Assembly: GCA_015693905.1 (NCBI GenBank)
Contig: CP065161.1
Coordinates: forward strand, 744,001 to 808,000
Source: Rhodobacterales bacterium HKCCA1288
GTDB lineage: Bacteria > Pseudomonadota > Alphaproteobacteria > Rhodobacterales > Rhodobacteraceae
Direction: 5' to 3'
DNA length: 64,000 nt
Part shown: piece after piece, positions 45,666 to 53,867 of the stretch
Layout: each line of letters begins with the position of its first letter
How positions within the stretch are numbered: position 1 is the first letter of the stretch
Made by a program: the position numbers and the translations under genes
The notes under the pieces: model-generated
Databases searched by the model: none
What the model was told of the DNA's origin: nothing
What the model saw: the letters and a program-made list of their open reading frames with translations, nothing else

Positions 45666-45693
45666 CTTTGCGCTGGAAAAGTCTAGCGCAAAG
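45666..45693. promoter_or_regulatory. Inverted repeat in the pgk upstream region
   Basis: CTTTGCGCT (45666-45674) and AGCGCAAAG (45685-45693) form a perfect 9-bp inverted repeat with a 10-base spacer. A TATATT element lies at 45699-45704. The right part (GTCTAGCGCAAAGA) also resembles the dyad seen before the GAPDH genes at 9 of 14 positions. Confidence 0.4.
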
Positions 45694-45726
45694 AAGTCTA
45701 TATTTCCCAAATATTGGAGGCCGCAA

Positions 45727-46905
45727 ATGGGCTGGAACACCTTGGATGATTTCGATCTTGCGGGCAAAACGGTGCTGACCCGTGTCGACATCAACGTGCC
45801 CATGGAAAATGGCCGCGTCACAGATGCGACACGGATTGAGAAGATCATCCCCACGATCCGCGACATCCGTGCGAAAGGTGGCCGCACGGTTCTTTTGGCC
45901 CATTTTGGCCGCCCAAAAGGTCGCCCCGTTCCAGAAATGAGCCTTGCGCAATTGACGCCTGCCCTTGAGGCCGCGCTGGGGCATGAGGTGATTTTCATCG
46001 AAACCCCAAGCCGCGCCGCGATTGAGGCAACCCCCACAGATGCTGTGATCTTGGTTGAGAACACTCGCTTTTCCCCGATGGAGGAGGCAAACGATCCGCA
46101 AATGGCGCAATTCCTTGCAGGGCTTGGTGACATTTACTGCAATGACGCTTTTTCAGCGGCACATCGGGCTCATGCCTCGACCGAAGGTGTCGCGCATTTG
46201 CTGCCCTCTTGCGCAGGCCGTCTGATGGCTGCGGAATTGGCCGCATTGGAAGCCGCGCTTGGCACCCCTGCCCGCCCTGTTATGGCCGTTGTTGGCGGGG
46301 CAAAAGTCTCGACCAAGCTGGATCTTCTGCACAATCTGGTGGGTAAGGTGGATCGCCTCGCAATCGGGGGCGGCATGGCCAATACGTTTTTGGCGGCACA
46401 AGGCCATGATGTCGGCGCATCTTTGTGCGAACATGATCTGGCGCAAACGGCGCGCGACATTTTGGATCACGCAAAAACCACGGGTTGCGCCATCATTTTG
46501 CCAAGCGATGTGGTCATCGCCCGCGAATTCAAATCGGGTGCTGCGCATGAGGTGGTTGCAAGCACGGCCGTGCCCAAGGATGCAATGATTTTGGATGCAG
46601 GCCCGAACAGTGTGGCAGCCATTATTGCCCAGATTGAAACTTCAAAAACCTTGATCTGGAACGGCCCGCTTGGCGCCTTTGAACTTAGCCCCTTTGACGC
46701 GGCCACGAACGCGGCCGCACAAGCGGCAGCGCAAGCCACCCAAGCAGGCCATCTGATTTCTGTCGCAGGTGGCGGGGATACGGTCGCGGCCCTCAATAAA
46801 TCGGGCGCGGCAGAGCATTTCACCTACATCTCAACCGCAGGCGGTGCCTTCCTTGAATGGATGGAGGGTAAAACCCTCCCAGGTGTTGCGGCGCTGGGGG
46901 CCTGA
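45727..46905 (+). CDS. pgk: Phosphoglycerate kinase
   Basis: A 392-residue PGK. The substrate-binding [11 protein letters not shown] (about 20-30), H-F-G-R-P-K-G (about 59-65) and the C-terminal nucleotide motif G-G-G-D-T-V-A-A (about 345-352) are intact. It transfers phosphate between 1,3-bisphosphoglycerate and ADP. TTGGAGGCCGCAA sets the start at 45727. It follows gap but has its own upstream region. Confidence 0.97.
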   Translation: MGWNTLDDFDLAGKTVLTRVDINVPMENGRVTDATRIEKIIPTIRDIRAKGGRTVLLAHFGRPKGRPVPEMSLAQLTPALEAALGHEVIFIETPSRAAIEATPTDAVILVENTRFSPMEEANDPQMAQFLAGLGDIYCNDAFSAAHRAHASTEGVAHLLPSCAGRLMAAELAALEAALGTPARPVMAVVGGAKVSTKLDLLHNLVGKVDRLAIGGGMANTFLAAQGHDVGASLCEHDLAQTARDILDHAKTTGCAIILPSDVVIAREFKSGAAHEVVASTAVPKDAMILDAGPNSVAAIIAQIETSKTLIWNGPLGAFELSPFDAATNAAAQAAAQATQAGHLISVAGGGDTVAALNKSGAAEHFTYISTAGGAFLEWMEGKTLPGVAALGA

Positions 46906-46933
46906 CCCCCTAAATTTAGTGCTATAAATATCT

Positions 46934-46995
46934 GACTCTAAATATAAAAAAAATCGAATCAGGGGGATTCCCTTTTCGATTGGGATATGCGAATC
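46934..46995. promoter_or_regulatory. Cluster of four GANTC (CcrM-type) sites before ftsB
   Basis: GACTC (46934-46938), GAATC (46956-46960), GATTC (46966-46970) and GAATC (46991-46995) lie within 62 bases of an AT-rich 147-base region. GANTC is the CcrM methylation site of alphaproteobacteria. A CTAAATTTAG palindrome lies at 46910-46919. Confidence 0.45.
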
Positions 46996-47052
46996 TGCCC
47001 GCACGATATCGGCACAAATTCAAAGAATGCCGAATTGATGAGGCAGTAACGC

Positions 47053-47352
47053 ATGTCGAAGACACGCAAACTTTCCCTTGCGGGGGCAGTTCTTCAAATC
47101 ACGCTGATTTTGGTCGGTGGGTATTTTGGGCTTGCCGCGATCCAAGGGGACTCGGGCCTGTTTGAGCGCATCCAAATCGAAGCGGAAGCCGATGAGCTGC
47201 GTGTCGAATTGGCGGCGTTGCAGGCCGAAACAGCCCATCTTGAGACGCTGACACGGCGCATGTCGGACACGTTCCTCGACCTTGACCTTCTGGATGAGCA
47301 AGCCCGCGAAATCCTCGGCTATCTGCGCGCGGATGAGATCGTCCTGCGTTAA
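47053..47352 (+). CDS. ftsB: Septum formation initiator FtsB/DivIC family
   Basis: A 99-residue bitopic protein: a short cytoplasmic end, one transmembrane segment (about 10-28) and a periplasmic coiled coil (about 40-72) with the terminal A-R-E-I-L-G-Y-L-R-A-D-E-I-V family ending. FtsB bridges FtsL and FtsQ in the divisome. In alphaproteobacteria it is usually next to pdhA; here a formaldehyde-oxidation pair lies between them. Confidence 0.88.
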   Translation: MSKTRKLSLAGAVLQITLILVGGYFGLAAIQGDSGLFERIQIEAEADELRVELAALQAETAHLETLTRRMSDTFLDLDLLDEQAREILGYLRADEIVLR

Positions 47353-47451
47353 GGTGCAAAAAACCCCTTCAACCGCCGCATTCCGCCTTGCCCCCATGGG
47401 ATGGGCTTCTTAACACTATGGCGAGATCGGATGAAAACAGGGGAGATCACC

Positions 47452-48582
47452 ATGCGCACCAAAGCAGCCGTAGCCCTAAAAGCGGGCGAACCATTGACCG
47501 TGATGGAGGTCGAATTGGACGGCCCGAAGGCGGGCGAGGTCTTGGTGGAAATCAAAGCCACAGGCATTTGCCATACGGATGAATTTACCCGCTCGGGCGC
47601 CGACCCTGAGGGGATTTTCCCTGCTATTCTTGGCCATGAAGGTGCAGGCATTGTGGTTGAGGTGGGCGAAGGCGTGACCACCCTGAAACCTGGTGATCAT
47701 GTGATCCCCCTCTACACGCCTGAATGTCGGCAATGCGCATCCTGCCGCTCAGGCAAGACCAACCTTTGCACCGCCATTCGCAACACCCAAGGTCAGGGGC
47801 TGATGCCTGATGGCACAACACGGTTTAAGATGCTCGATGGCACGCCGATTTATCACTATATGGGCTGCTCAACCTTCGCCAATCACACAGTGCTGCCCGA
47901 GATCGCATTGGCCAAAGTGCGCGATGACGCGCCGTTTGACAAAATCTGCTACATTGGCTGCGGCGTGACCACGGGTATTGGCGCGGTGATCAACACCGCA
48001 GGGGTCGAGATCGGATCAACAGCCGCCGTGTTTGGCCTTGGCGGCATCGGCTTGAACGTCATTCAAGGCCTGCGCATGGCAGGTGCAGATATGATCATCG
48101 GCGTTGATCTCAATGATGGCAAGGAGGAGATGGCGCGCAAATTCGGCATGACCCATTTCATCAACCCATCAAAGATCGAAGGCAGCGTTGTGCAGGAAAT
48201 TGTAAACCTCACCAAGCGCGGCGATGACCAGATCGGTGGCGTGGATTATTCCTTTGACGCCACAGGCAATGTCAAAGTGATGCGCGATGCGTTAGAATGC
48301 AGCCACCGTGGGTGGGGTGTTTCCGTCATCATCGGCGTTGCCCCCGCAGGGGCCGAGATCAGCACGCGGCCCTTCCAACTTGTGACAGGACGCGTCTGGA
48401 AAGGCACGGCCTTTGGCGGCGCGAAAGGGCGCAGCGATGTGCCAAAATTTGTCGATTGGTATATGGATGGTAAGATCGAAATTGATCCGATGATCACCCA
48501 TAAATTGACACTTGATCAAATCAATGAGGGGTTTGATCTCATGCATGAGGGCAAATCCATCCGCGCGGTGGTGGAATTCTGA
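47452..48582 (+). CDS. frmA: S-(hydroxymethyl)glutathione dehydrogenase (class III alcohol dehydrogenase)
   Basis: A 376-residue zinc enzyme that oxidises the formaldehyde-glutathione adduct to S-formylglutathione with NAD. The catalytic zinc ligands C in T-G-I-C-H-T-D and H in G-H-E-G-A-G, and the structural zinc block with C-x2-C-x2-C-x7-C (C-R-Q-C-A-S-C...C, about 92-106), are complete. The G-L-G-G-I-G Rossmann loop is near 199-204. GGGAGATCACC sets the start at 47452; an earlier ATG at 47401 is less likely. It overlaps the hydrolase gene downstream by one base (TGATG). Confidence 0.95.
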   Translation: MRTKAAVALKAGEPLTVMEVELDGPKAGEVLVEIKATGICHTDEFTRSGADPEGIFPAILGHEGAGIVVEVGEGVTTLKPGDHVIPLYTPECRQCASCRSGKTNLCTAIRNTQGQGLMPDGTTRFKMLDGTPIYHYMGCSTFANHTVLPEIALAKVRDDAPFDKICYIGCGVTTGIGAVINTAGVEIGSTAAVFGLGGIGLNVIQGLRMAGADMIIGVDLNDGKEEMARKFGMTHFINPSKIEGSVVQEIVNLTKRGDDQIGGVDYSFDATGNVKVMRDALECSHRGWGVSVIIGVAPAGAEISTRPFQLVTGRVWKGTAFGGAKGRSDVPKFVDWYMDGKIEIDPMITHKLTLDQINEGFDLMHEGKSIRAVVEF

Positions 48583-49406
48583 TGCAGGTAATCAGCGAAA
48601 ATCGTGCATTTGGCGGCAAGCAAATTGTCGCCAAGCACCTGTCAGATGCGTGCAACTGCGAAATGACCTTTGCCGTTTATCTGCCACCACAGGCCGAAGA
48701 CGGGCCTGTGCCCGTGTTGTATTACCTGTCAGGTCTGACCTGCACACATGAGAATGCCATGACCAAAGCGGGCGCCCAAGCATGGGCGGCAGAGTATGGC
48801 ATTGCCGTAGTCTTTCCCGACACCAGCCCGCGTGGCGAAGGCGTTGCCAATGACGAGGCCTATGATCTGGGCCAAGGTGCAGGGTTCTATGTCAATGCGA
48901 CCGAAGCCCCTTGGGCCGCACATTTTAAGATGTGGGATTACATCGCAGAAGAATTGCCTGCCTTGATTGATGCGGAATTTCCCATTGACGGCACCCGCGC
49001 GGGCATCACGGGCCATTCAATGGGCGGGCATGGGGCGCTAACCCTTGCCATGACCTATCCTGAACGATTCAAAAGCCTTTCTGCCCTTGCACCAATCGCC
49101 AACCCCACCCAATCAGATTGGGGGAAAAAGCAGCTTGCCGCCTATTTGGGGCCAGACCAGGGCCATTGGGCCGCGCATGATGCAAGTCTTTTGATGGCTA
49201 CACGGGGCTATCCGAGTGACATCTTGATTGACCAAGGCGGCGCAGATCAATTCCTTGAGCTGCTGCGCCCTGCCAGTTTGGTCCATGCCATGACAGAGCG
49301 CGCGCAACCTCATGTGATGCGGATGCATGAGGGCTATGATCACAGCTATTTCTTTATTGCGTCTGTAATCGAAGACCACATTCGTTGGCACGCTGAACGG
49401 CTGTAA
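48582..49406 (+). CDS. fghA: S-formylglutathione hydrolase
   Basis: A 274-residue esterase-D family alpha/beta hydrolase that splits S-formylglutathione to formate and glutathione, completing the pathway started by frmA. The nucleophile is the serine in G-H-S-M-G-G-H-G-A (about 144-152), with acid and histidine near D-Q-G and Y-D-H-S-Y-F. The G-L-T-C-T-H-E-N motif near residue 52 is typical. It overlaps frmA by one base. Confidence 0.95.
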   Translation: MQVISENRAFGGKQIVAKHLSDACNCEMTFAVYLPPQAEDGPVPVLYYLSGLTCTHENAMTKAGAQAWAAEYGIAVVFPDTSPRGEGVANDEAYDLGQGAGFYVNATEAPWAAHFKMWDYIAEELPALIDAEFPIDGTRAGITGHSMGGHGALTLAMTYPERFKSLSALAPIANPTQSDWGKKQLAAYLGPDQGHWAAHDASLLMATRGYPSDILIDQGGADQFLELLRPASLVHAMTERAQPHVMRMHEGYDHSYFFIASVIEDHIRWHAERL

Positions 49407-49418
49407 AAATAGCAGAAA

Positions 49419-49428
49419 TTTGCGCAAA
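49419..49428. promoter_or_regulatory. Short palindrome TTTGCGCAAA before pdhA
   Basis: A perfect 10-bp palindrome in the 120-base region between fghA and pdhA. Its half TTTGCGC also appears in the inverted repeat before pgk. Significance uncertain. Confidence 0.25.
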
Positions 49429-49475
49429 AACCCTTGGGCCGAATTCCCCCTACCCTTTCCCCTGACTTTTGTGAT

Positions 49476-49505
49476 AAAGAATAGTTCAACGTTAAACTAT
49501 TCTTT
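49476..49505. promoter_or_regulatory. Thirty-base near-perfect palindrome before pdhA
   Basis: AAAGAATAGTT (49476-49486) and AACTATTCTTT (49495-49505) flank a central AACGTT (49488-49493). Only one pair (49487 with 49494) breaks the symmetry, so 28 of 30 bases are palindromic. It ends 21 bases before the pdhA start. It could be an operator for a dimeric or tetrameric repressor of the pyruvate dehydrogenase operon, or a hairpin in its leader. Confidence 0.6.
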
Positions 49506-49526
49506 CGAATGGGAGGGCCCAAGGAT

Positions 49527-50546
49527 ATGGCCGCGAAACGACCGACCCCCGCATCGAGCGGAAAAACCAAAGCGAAATCAAATGTTTCGCCTGATGAATT
49601 GAAAAAATTCTATCGCGAAATGTTGCTGATCCGCAGATTCGAAGAAAAAGCAGGTCAGCTTTACGGCATGGGTTTGATCGGTGGTTTTTGCCATCTCTAT
49701 ATTGGGCAAGAGGCGGTTGTTGTCGGCCTTGAGGCTGCGGCCAGCGAAGGTGACAAACGGATCACCTCCTATCGCGACCACGGGCACATGTTGGCCTGCG
49801 GGATGGACGCCAAGGGTGTTATGGCCGAATTGACGGGCCGCATCGGGGGCTATTCCAAGGGCAAAGGCGGCTCGATGCATATGTTCTCGAAAGAGAAACA
49901 TTTCTACGGCGGCCACGGCATCGTGGGCGCGCAGGTGCCGTTGGGTGCAGGTTTGGCCTTCTCGGACAAATATCGCGGCAGTGATCGCGTCACCTTCACC
50001 TATTTCGGCGATGGTGCAGCCAACCAAGGTCAGGTCTACGAGACCTATAACATGGCCGAGCTGTGGTCGCTGCCCGTTGTTTTCGTGATCGAGAACAACC
50101 AATACGCGATGGGCACCTCGGTGCAGCGTTCAACAAAATCCCCAAGCCTATGGGAGCGCGGCGCGGCCTATGGGATCGCGGGCGAAGAGGTTGACGGGAT
50201 GGATGTTCTGGCGGTCAAAGATGCGGGGCAACGCGCCGTTGCCTACTGCCGCGCGGGCAAAGGCCCTTACATTCTTGAGGTCAAAACCTATCGCTATCGC
50301 GGACATTCGATGTCTGACCCCGCAAAATATCGCACCCGCGAAGAAGTGCAGGAAATGCGCGAAAAGCGCGATGCGATTGAACATGTCCGCCAATTGTTGC
50401 TGACGGGCGGTCACGCCTCTGAGGACGACCTCAAGGCGATTGATAAAGAAATCAAAGACATCGTGAATGAGGCCGCCGAATTCTCCAAAGAAAGCCCTGA
50501 GCCTCCTTTGGATGAATTGTGGACAGATATTTACGCGGACGCGTGA
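49527..50546 (+). CDS. pdhA: Pyruvate dehydrogenase E1 component, alpha subunit
   Basis: A 339-residue E1-alpha that, with E1-beta, decarboxylates pyruvate on thiamine diphosphate. The ThDP motif F-G-D-G-A-A-N-Q-G (about 161-169) and the phosphorylation-loop-like Y-R-G-H-S-M-S-D-P region (about 260-268) are present. The start at 49527 gives the usual N-terminus; an ATG at 49509 sits inside the putative ribosome site GGGAGGG. pdhB follows after 21 bases. Confidence 0.96.
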   Translation: MAAKRPTPASSGKTKAKSNVSPDELKKFYREMLLIRRFEEKAGQLYGMGLIGGFCHLYIGQEAVVVGLEAAASEGDKRITSYRDHGHMLACGMDAKGVMAELTGRIGGYSKGKGGSMHMFSKEKHFYGGHGIVGAQVPLGAGLAFSDKYRGSDRVTFTYFGDGAANQGQVYETYNMAELWSLPVVFVIENNQYAMGTSVQRSTKSPSLWERGAAYGIAGEEVDGMDVLAVKDAGQRAVAYCRAGKGPYILEVKTYRYRGHSMSDPAKYRTREEVQEMREKRDAIEHVRQLLLTGGHASEDDLKAIDKEIKDIVNEAAEFSKESPEPPLDELWTDIYADA

Positions 50547-50567
50547 GCGGAAGGAGAGGATAAACCA

Positions 50568-50825
50568 ATGGCAACCGAAATTTTGATGCCCGCCCTTTCG
50601 CCAACGATGGAAGAAGGCACTTTGGCCAAATGGCTGGTTAAGGAAGGCGACACCGTGCAAGCGGGTGATATTCTCGCAGAGATTGAAACCGACAAGGCCA
50701 CAATGGAATTCGAGGCGGTCGATGAAGGCGTGATCGGCAAGATCCTTGTGGCTGAAGGCACCGAAGGGGTGAAGGTCAACACCGCCATCGCCATCATCGG
50801 CGAAGCGGACGAAGATATGAGCGCG
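50568..50825 (+). repeat. Direct repeat: lipoyl-domain coding segment shared by pdhB and pdhC
   Basis: The first 86 codons of pdhB are repeated as the first 86 codons of pdhC (51946-52203). The proteins differ at two of the 86 positions (I35L and D81G). At DNA level, codons 1-51 differ at 22 codons, but codons 52-86 at only five, with an identical 44-base tract (50757-50800 and 52135-52178). Confidence 0.9.
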
Positions 50826-51932
50826 ACCCCTACGGCAGCCTCCCCCGCCCCTGCGGCCCCCGTTGCAGAAGCGGCACCTGCCGCGCCTGCGGCCGCGGCC
50901 CCTGCGGCACCCGTAGCAGATCAAAGCCCCGATTGGCCCGAAGGCACGCCGATGAAAACGCAAACCGTGCGCGAAGCGTTGCGCGATGCCATGGCCGAAG
51001 AAATGCGCGGCAATGACAACGTGTTCTTGATGGGCGAAGAGGTCGGTGAATATCAAGGTGCCTATAAGATCAGCCAAGGTTTGTTGGATGAGTTCGGCGC
51101 AAAACGCGTGATCGACACCCCCATCACTGAGCATGGCTTTGCAGGGATCGCGGTTGGTGCGGCCTTTGGCGGGCTGAACCCCATCGTGGAGTTCATGACC
51201 TTTAACTTTGCCATGCAGGCGATTGACCAGATCATCAACTCGGCGGCAAAGACGCTTTATATGTCGGGCGGTCAGATGGGCTGTCCGATCGTGTTCCGTG
51301 GCCCGAACGGCGCCGCCGCCCGCGTGGGCGCACAGCACAGCCAAGATTACGCCGCATGGTATGCGCATATTCCAGGCCTCAAGGTGGTGCAGCCTTATAC
51401 CGCCGCAGATGCCAAGGGCCTTTTGAAACAGGCTATCCGAGATCCGAACCCCGTGATTTTCCTTGAGAATGAAATTCTCTACGGCAAAACCTTTGAGGTG
51501 CCAGATCTGCCCGATTTCACCATTCCGTTTGGCAAGGCAAAAATTGCCCGTGCAGGGGATGATGTGACCCTCGTGTCCTTCGGGATCGGCATGACATACG
51601 CCATGGAGGCCGCCGAACGACTGGCCGCCGAGGGCATTTCTGCTGAGGTGATCGACCTGCGCACATTGCGCCCCTTGGATTACGGCACGGTTTTGGCCTC
51701 TGTTCAAAAAACCAACCGCTGCGTGACGATTGAAGAAGGCTTCCCTGTGGCCTCCATCGGCAATCACATCTCGGCATATCTGATGCAGAACGCCTTTGAT
51801 TATCTCGATGCGCCCGTGATCAATTGCACGGGCAAAGATGTGCCAATGCCCTATGCGGCGAACCTTGAGAAACTGGCCCTTGTCACCACCGATGAAGTGG
51901 TCGCAGCGGTCAAATCTGTAACCTATCGCTAA
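50568..51932 (+). CDS. pdhB: Pyruvate dehydrogenase E1 component, beta subunit with N-terminal lipoyl domain
   Basis: A 454-residue E1-beta. Residues 1-80 form a biotinyl/lipoyl domain with the lipoylated lysine in E-T-D-K-A-T-M (K43). An Ala/Pro linker (about 85-120) joins it to the transketolase-like E1-beta domain (about 126-454), with [11 protein letters not shown] near 150. E1-beta carrying its own lipoyl domain is characteristic of alphaproteobacteria. pdhC starts 13 bases after the stop. Confidence 0.96.
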   Translation: MATEILMPALSPTMEEGTLAKWLVKEGDTVQAGDILAEIETDKATMEFEAVDEGVIGKILVAEGTEGVKVNTAIAIIGEADEDMSATPTAASPAPAAPVAEAAPAAPAAAAPAAPVADQSPDWPEGTPMKTQTVREALRDAMAEEMRGNDNVFLMGEEVGEYQGAYKISQGLLDEFGAKRVIDTPITEHGFAGIAVGAAFGGLNPIVEFMTFNFAMQAIDQIINSAAKTLYMSGGQMGCPIVFRGPNGAAARVGAQHSQDYAAWYAHIPGLKVVQPYTAADAKGLLKQAIRDPNPVIFLENEILYGKTFEVPDLPDFTIPFGKAKIARAGDDVTLVSFGIGMTYAMEAAERLAAEGISAEVIDLRTLRPLDYGTVLASVQKTNRCVTIEEGFPVASIGNHISAYLMQNAFDYLDAPVINCTGKDVPMPYAANLEKLALVTTDEVVAAVKSVTYR

Positions 51933-51945
51933 GGAGGGGCTGATT

Positions 51946-53217
51946 ATGGCAACCGAAATTCTAATGCCCGCCCTGTCGCCCACAATGGAAGAGGGCACAT
52001 TGGCGAAATGGTTGGTCAAAGAGGGCGACACTGTGCAAGCAGGCGACCTCTTGGCCGAGATTGAAACCGACAAAGCCACGATGGAATTCGAGGCCGTGGA
52101 TGAAGGCGTGATTGGCAAGATCCTTGTGGCTGAGGGCACCGAAGGGGTGAAGGTCAACACCGCCATCGCCATCATCGGTGAAGCGGGCGAGGATATGAGC
52201 GCGGCACCCGCCGCTGCGGCCCCTGCCCCTGCGGCATCTGCACCCCCTGCCACACCTGCAACCCCCACCCCTGCACCTGCGGCCCCTAAGGCAGAAGGCG
52301 CACGGGTTTTTGCCTCACCGCTTGCGCGGCGGATTGCGGCGGAAAAGGGCATCGACCTGACCCAAGTGAAGGGCACAGGCCCACATGGGCGGATCGTGAA
52401 GGCCGATGTCGAAAGCGGCAAGGCGGTTGCATCTGCCCCCACGGCGACAGCGGCACCTGCGCAAAGCGCGCCCGCTCTGCCTGCCTCGCCTGGTGCAGAT
52501 CAGATCAAGAAAATCTACGAAGGCCGCGATTATGAAGAAGTGGCCTTGGATGGGATGCGCAAAACTGTTGCCGCGCGCCTCACCGAAGCCAAGCAAACCA
52601 TCCCGCATTTCTATCTGCGCCGCGATATTCGGATCGACAACTTACTTGCCTTCCGCGGCCAGCTAAACGCGCAATTGGCTGCGCGCGATGTCAAGCTTTC
52701 GGTCAATGATTTCATCATCAAGGCCTGTGCCCTTGCTCTGCAGGAAGTGCCAGATGCCAATGCGGTTTGGGCGGGGGATCGTATCCTCAAGCTGAAACCG
52801 TCTGATGTTGCGGTGGCTGTGGCAATTGAAGGTGGGCTGTTCACGCCTGTCCTCAAAGATGCGGATCAAAAATCCCTGTCGCGCTTGTCGGCTGAGATGA
52901 AGGATCTGGCCGCACGCGCGCGGTCCAAGAAACTCGCCCCGCATGAATATCAGGGCGGCAGTTTCGCAATTTCCAATTTGGGTATGTTCGGGGTCGATAA
53001 TTTCGATGCTGTTATCAACCCGCCCCATGGCGCGATTTTGGCGGTTGGTGCAGGGGTGAAAAAGCCTGTCGTCAGCGAGGATGGCGCGGTGCAAGTGGCG
53101 ACTGTGATGTCGGTCACGCTTTCCGTGGATCACCGCGCGATTGATGGCGCACTTGGGGCAGAATTACTGGCCTCGATTGTGCGCAATCTGGAAAACCCAA
53201 TGGCGATGCTGGCCTAA
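51946..53217 (+). CDS. pdhC: Dihydrolipoamide acetyltransferase (pyruvate dehydrogenase E2)
   Basis: A 423-residue E2: one lipoyl domain (1-80, K43 in E-T-D-K-A), an Ala/Pro linker, the peripheral-subunit-binding domain with [11 protein letters not shown] (about 123-133), and the catalytic domain ending in [11 protein letters not shown] (about 394-404), which holds the active His and Asp. It forms the core of the complex and passes acetyl to CoA. No lpd (E3) gene follows; a terminator and a convergent gene close the operon. Confidence 0.96.
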   Translation: MATEILMPALSPTMEEGTLAKWLVKEGDTVQAGDLLAEIETDKATMEFEAVDEGVIGKILVAEGTEGVKVNTAIAIIGEAGEDMSAAPAAAAPAPAASAPPATPATPTPAPAAPKAEGARVFASPLARRIAAEKGIDLTQVKGTGPHGRIVKADVESGKAVASAPTATAAPAQSAPALPASPGADQIKKIYEGRDYEEVALDGMRKTVAARLTEAKQTIPHFYLRRDIRIDNLLAFRGQLNAQLAARDVKLSVNDFIIKACALALQEVPDANAVWAGDRILKLKPSDVAVAVAIEGGLFTPVLKDADQKSLSRLSAEMKDLAARARSKKLAPHEYQGGSFAISNLGMFGVDNFDAVINPPHGAILAVGAGVKKPVVSEDGAVQVATVMSVTLSVDHRAIDGALGAELLASIVRNLENPMAMLA

Positions 53218-53239
53218 CAGCTTCCGACATTCGGATAAG

Positions 53240-53272
53240 GGCGCGCAGGGTGAAAGCCTTGCGCGCCTTTTT
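53240..53272 (+). terminator. Terminator after pdhC
   Basis: GGCGCGCA (53240-53247) pairs with TGCGCGCC (53260-53267), followed by five T residues. It lies between the convergent pdhC and pseudouridine synthase stops. Confidence 0.85.
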
Positions 53273-53867
53273 ATTTGGGCAATTCAATCTCGCGCCATGC
53301 GGCAGGGGGCAGGTCACCCAAAACCCAATCCCCGATTTGCCACCGAATAAGTCGTAAAACAGGCAAACCCACATGGGCGCACATCCGCCGCACTTGGCGG
53401 TTGCGTCCCTCGGTAATGGTAAGGCGCAGCCAATGATCTGGCACAGTTTGACGATAACGCACAGGCGGCACACGCGGCCAGAGCCAGTCAGGCTCGGCCA
53501 CCTGCGCAACTTCGGCAGGGCGTGTTGGCCCATCTTTTAGTGTAACCCCTGCGCGCAATGCGGCAACGGCATCGGGGTTTGGCGCGCCCTCTACCATCGC
53601 ATAATAGGTCTTTGGCAATTTGGCGGCAGGAATTGTGATCTGCGCTTGCAGTCGGCCATCATTGGTCAGCAACAGCAGCCCTTCGCTGTCGCGATCCAAC
53701 CGACCCGCAGGATAAAGGCCAGGCAGATCTAAAAAATCAGAAAGCCCCCGCCAATGACCATCGGGCGAAAATTGGCTGAGGACATCCATGGGCTTGTTAA
53801 AAGCCACAAGCCGCCGTGGCCCCTCAAGCGTCTTGCGGGGGCGCGGCCGATTTGTGCGCCGCCTCAA
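53271..53867 (-). CDS. rRNA pseudouridine synthase (RluE/RsuA family)
   Basis: A 198-residue RsuA-family synthase without an S4 domain, like RluE, which modifies 23S rRNA. The catalytic aspartate is in G-R-L-D-R-D-S-E-G-L-L-L-L-T-N-D-G (about 55-71), with N-K-P preceding. The start is set at TTG 53867, where TTGA overlaps the polA stop and GAGG lies upstream; a TTG at 53882 would add five residues. The overlap implies co-expression with polA. The exact uridine target is inferred only. Confidence 0.85.
   Translation of the reverse strand: MRRRTNRPRPRKTLEGPRRLVAFNKPMDVLSQFSPDGHWRGLSDFLDLPGLYPAGRLDRDSEGLLLLTNDGRLQAQITIPAAKLPKTYYAMVEGAPNPDAVAALRAGVTLKDGPTRPAEVAQVAEPDWLWPRVPPVRYRQTVPDHWLRLTITEGRNRQVRRMCAHVGLPVLRLIRWQIGDWVLGDLPPAAWREIELPK

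Noticed and set aside
50148-52442. A 764-codon open frame on the minus strand across pdhA, pdhB and pdhC
   Set aside because: It is antisense to three clear pyruvate dehydrogenase genes and has no recognisable domain; it is a by-product of their biased codon use.
38486-53217. A Calvin cycle operon around tkt, GAPDH and pgk
   Set aside because: No Rubisco, phosphoribulokinase, fructose bisphosphatase or CbbR-type gene is in the window; these enzymes also serve ordinary sugar metabolism.
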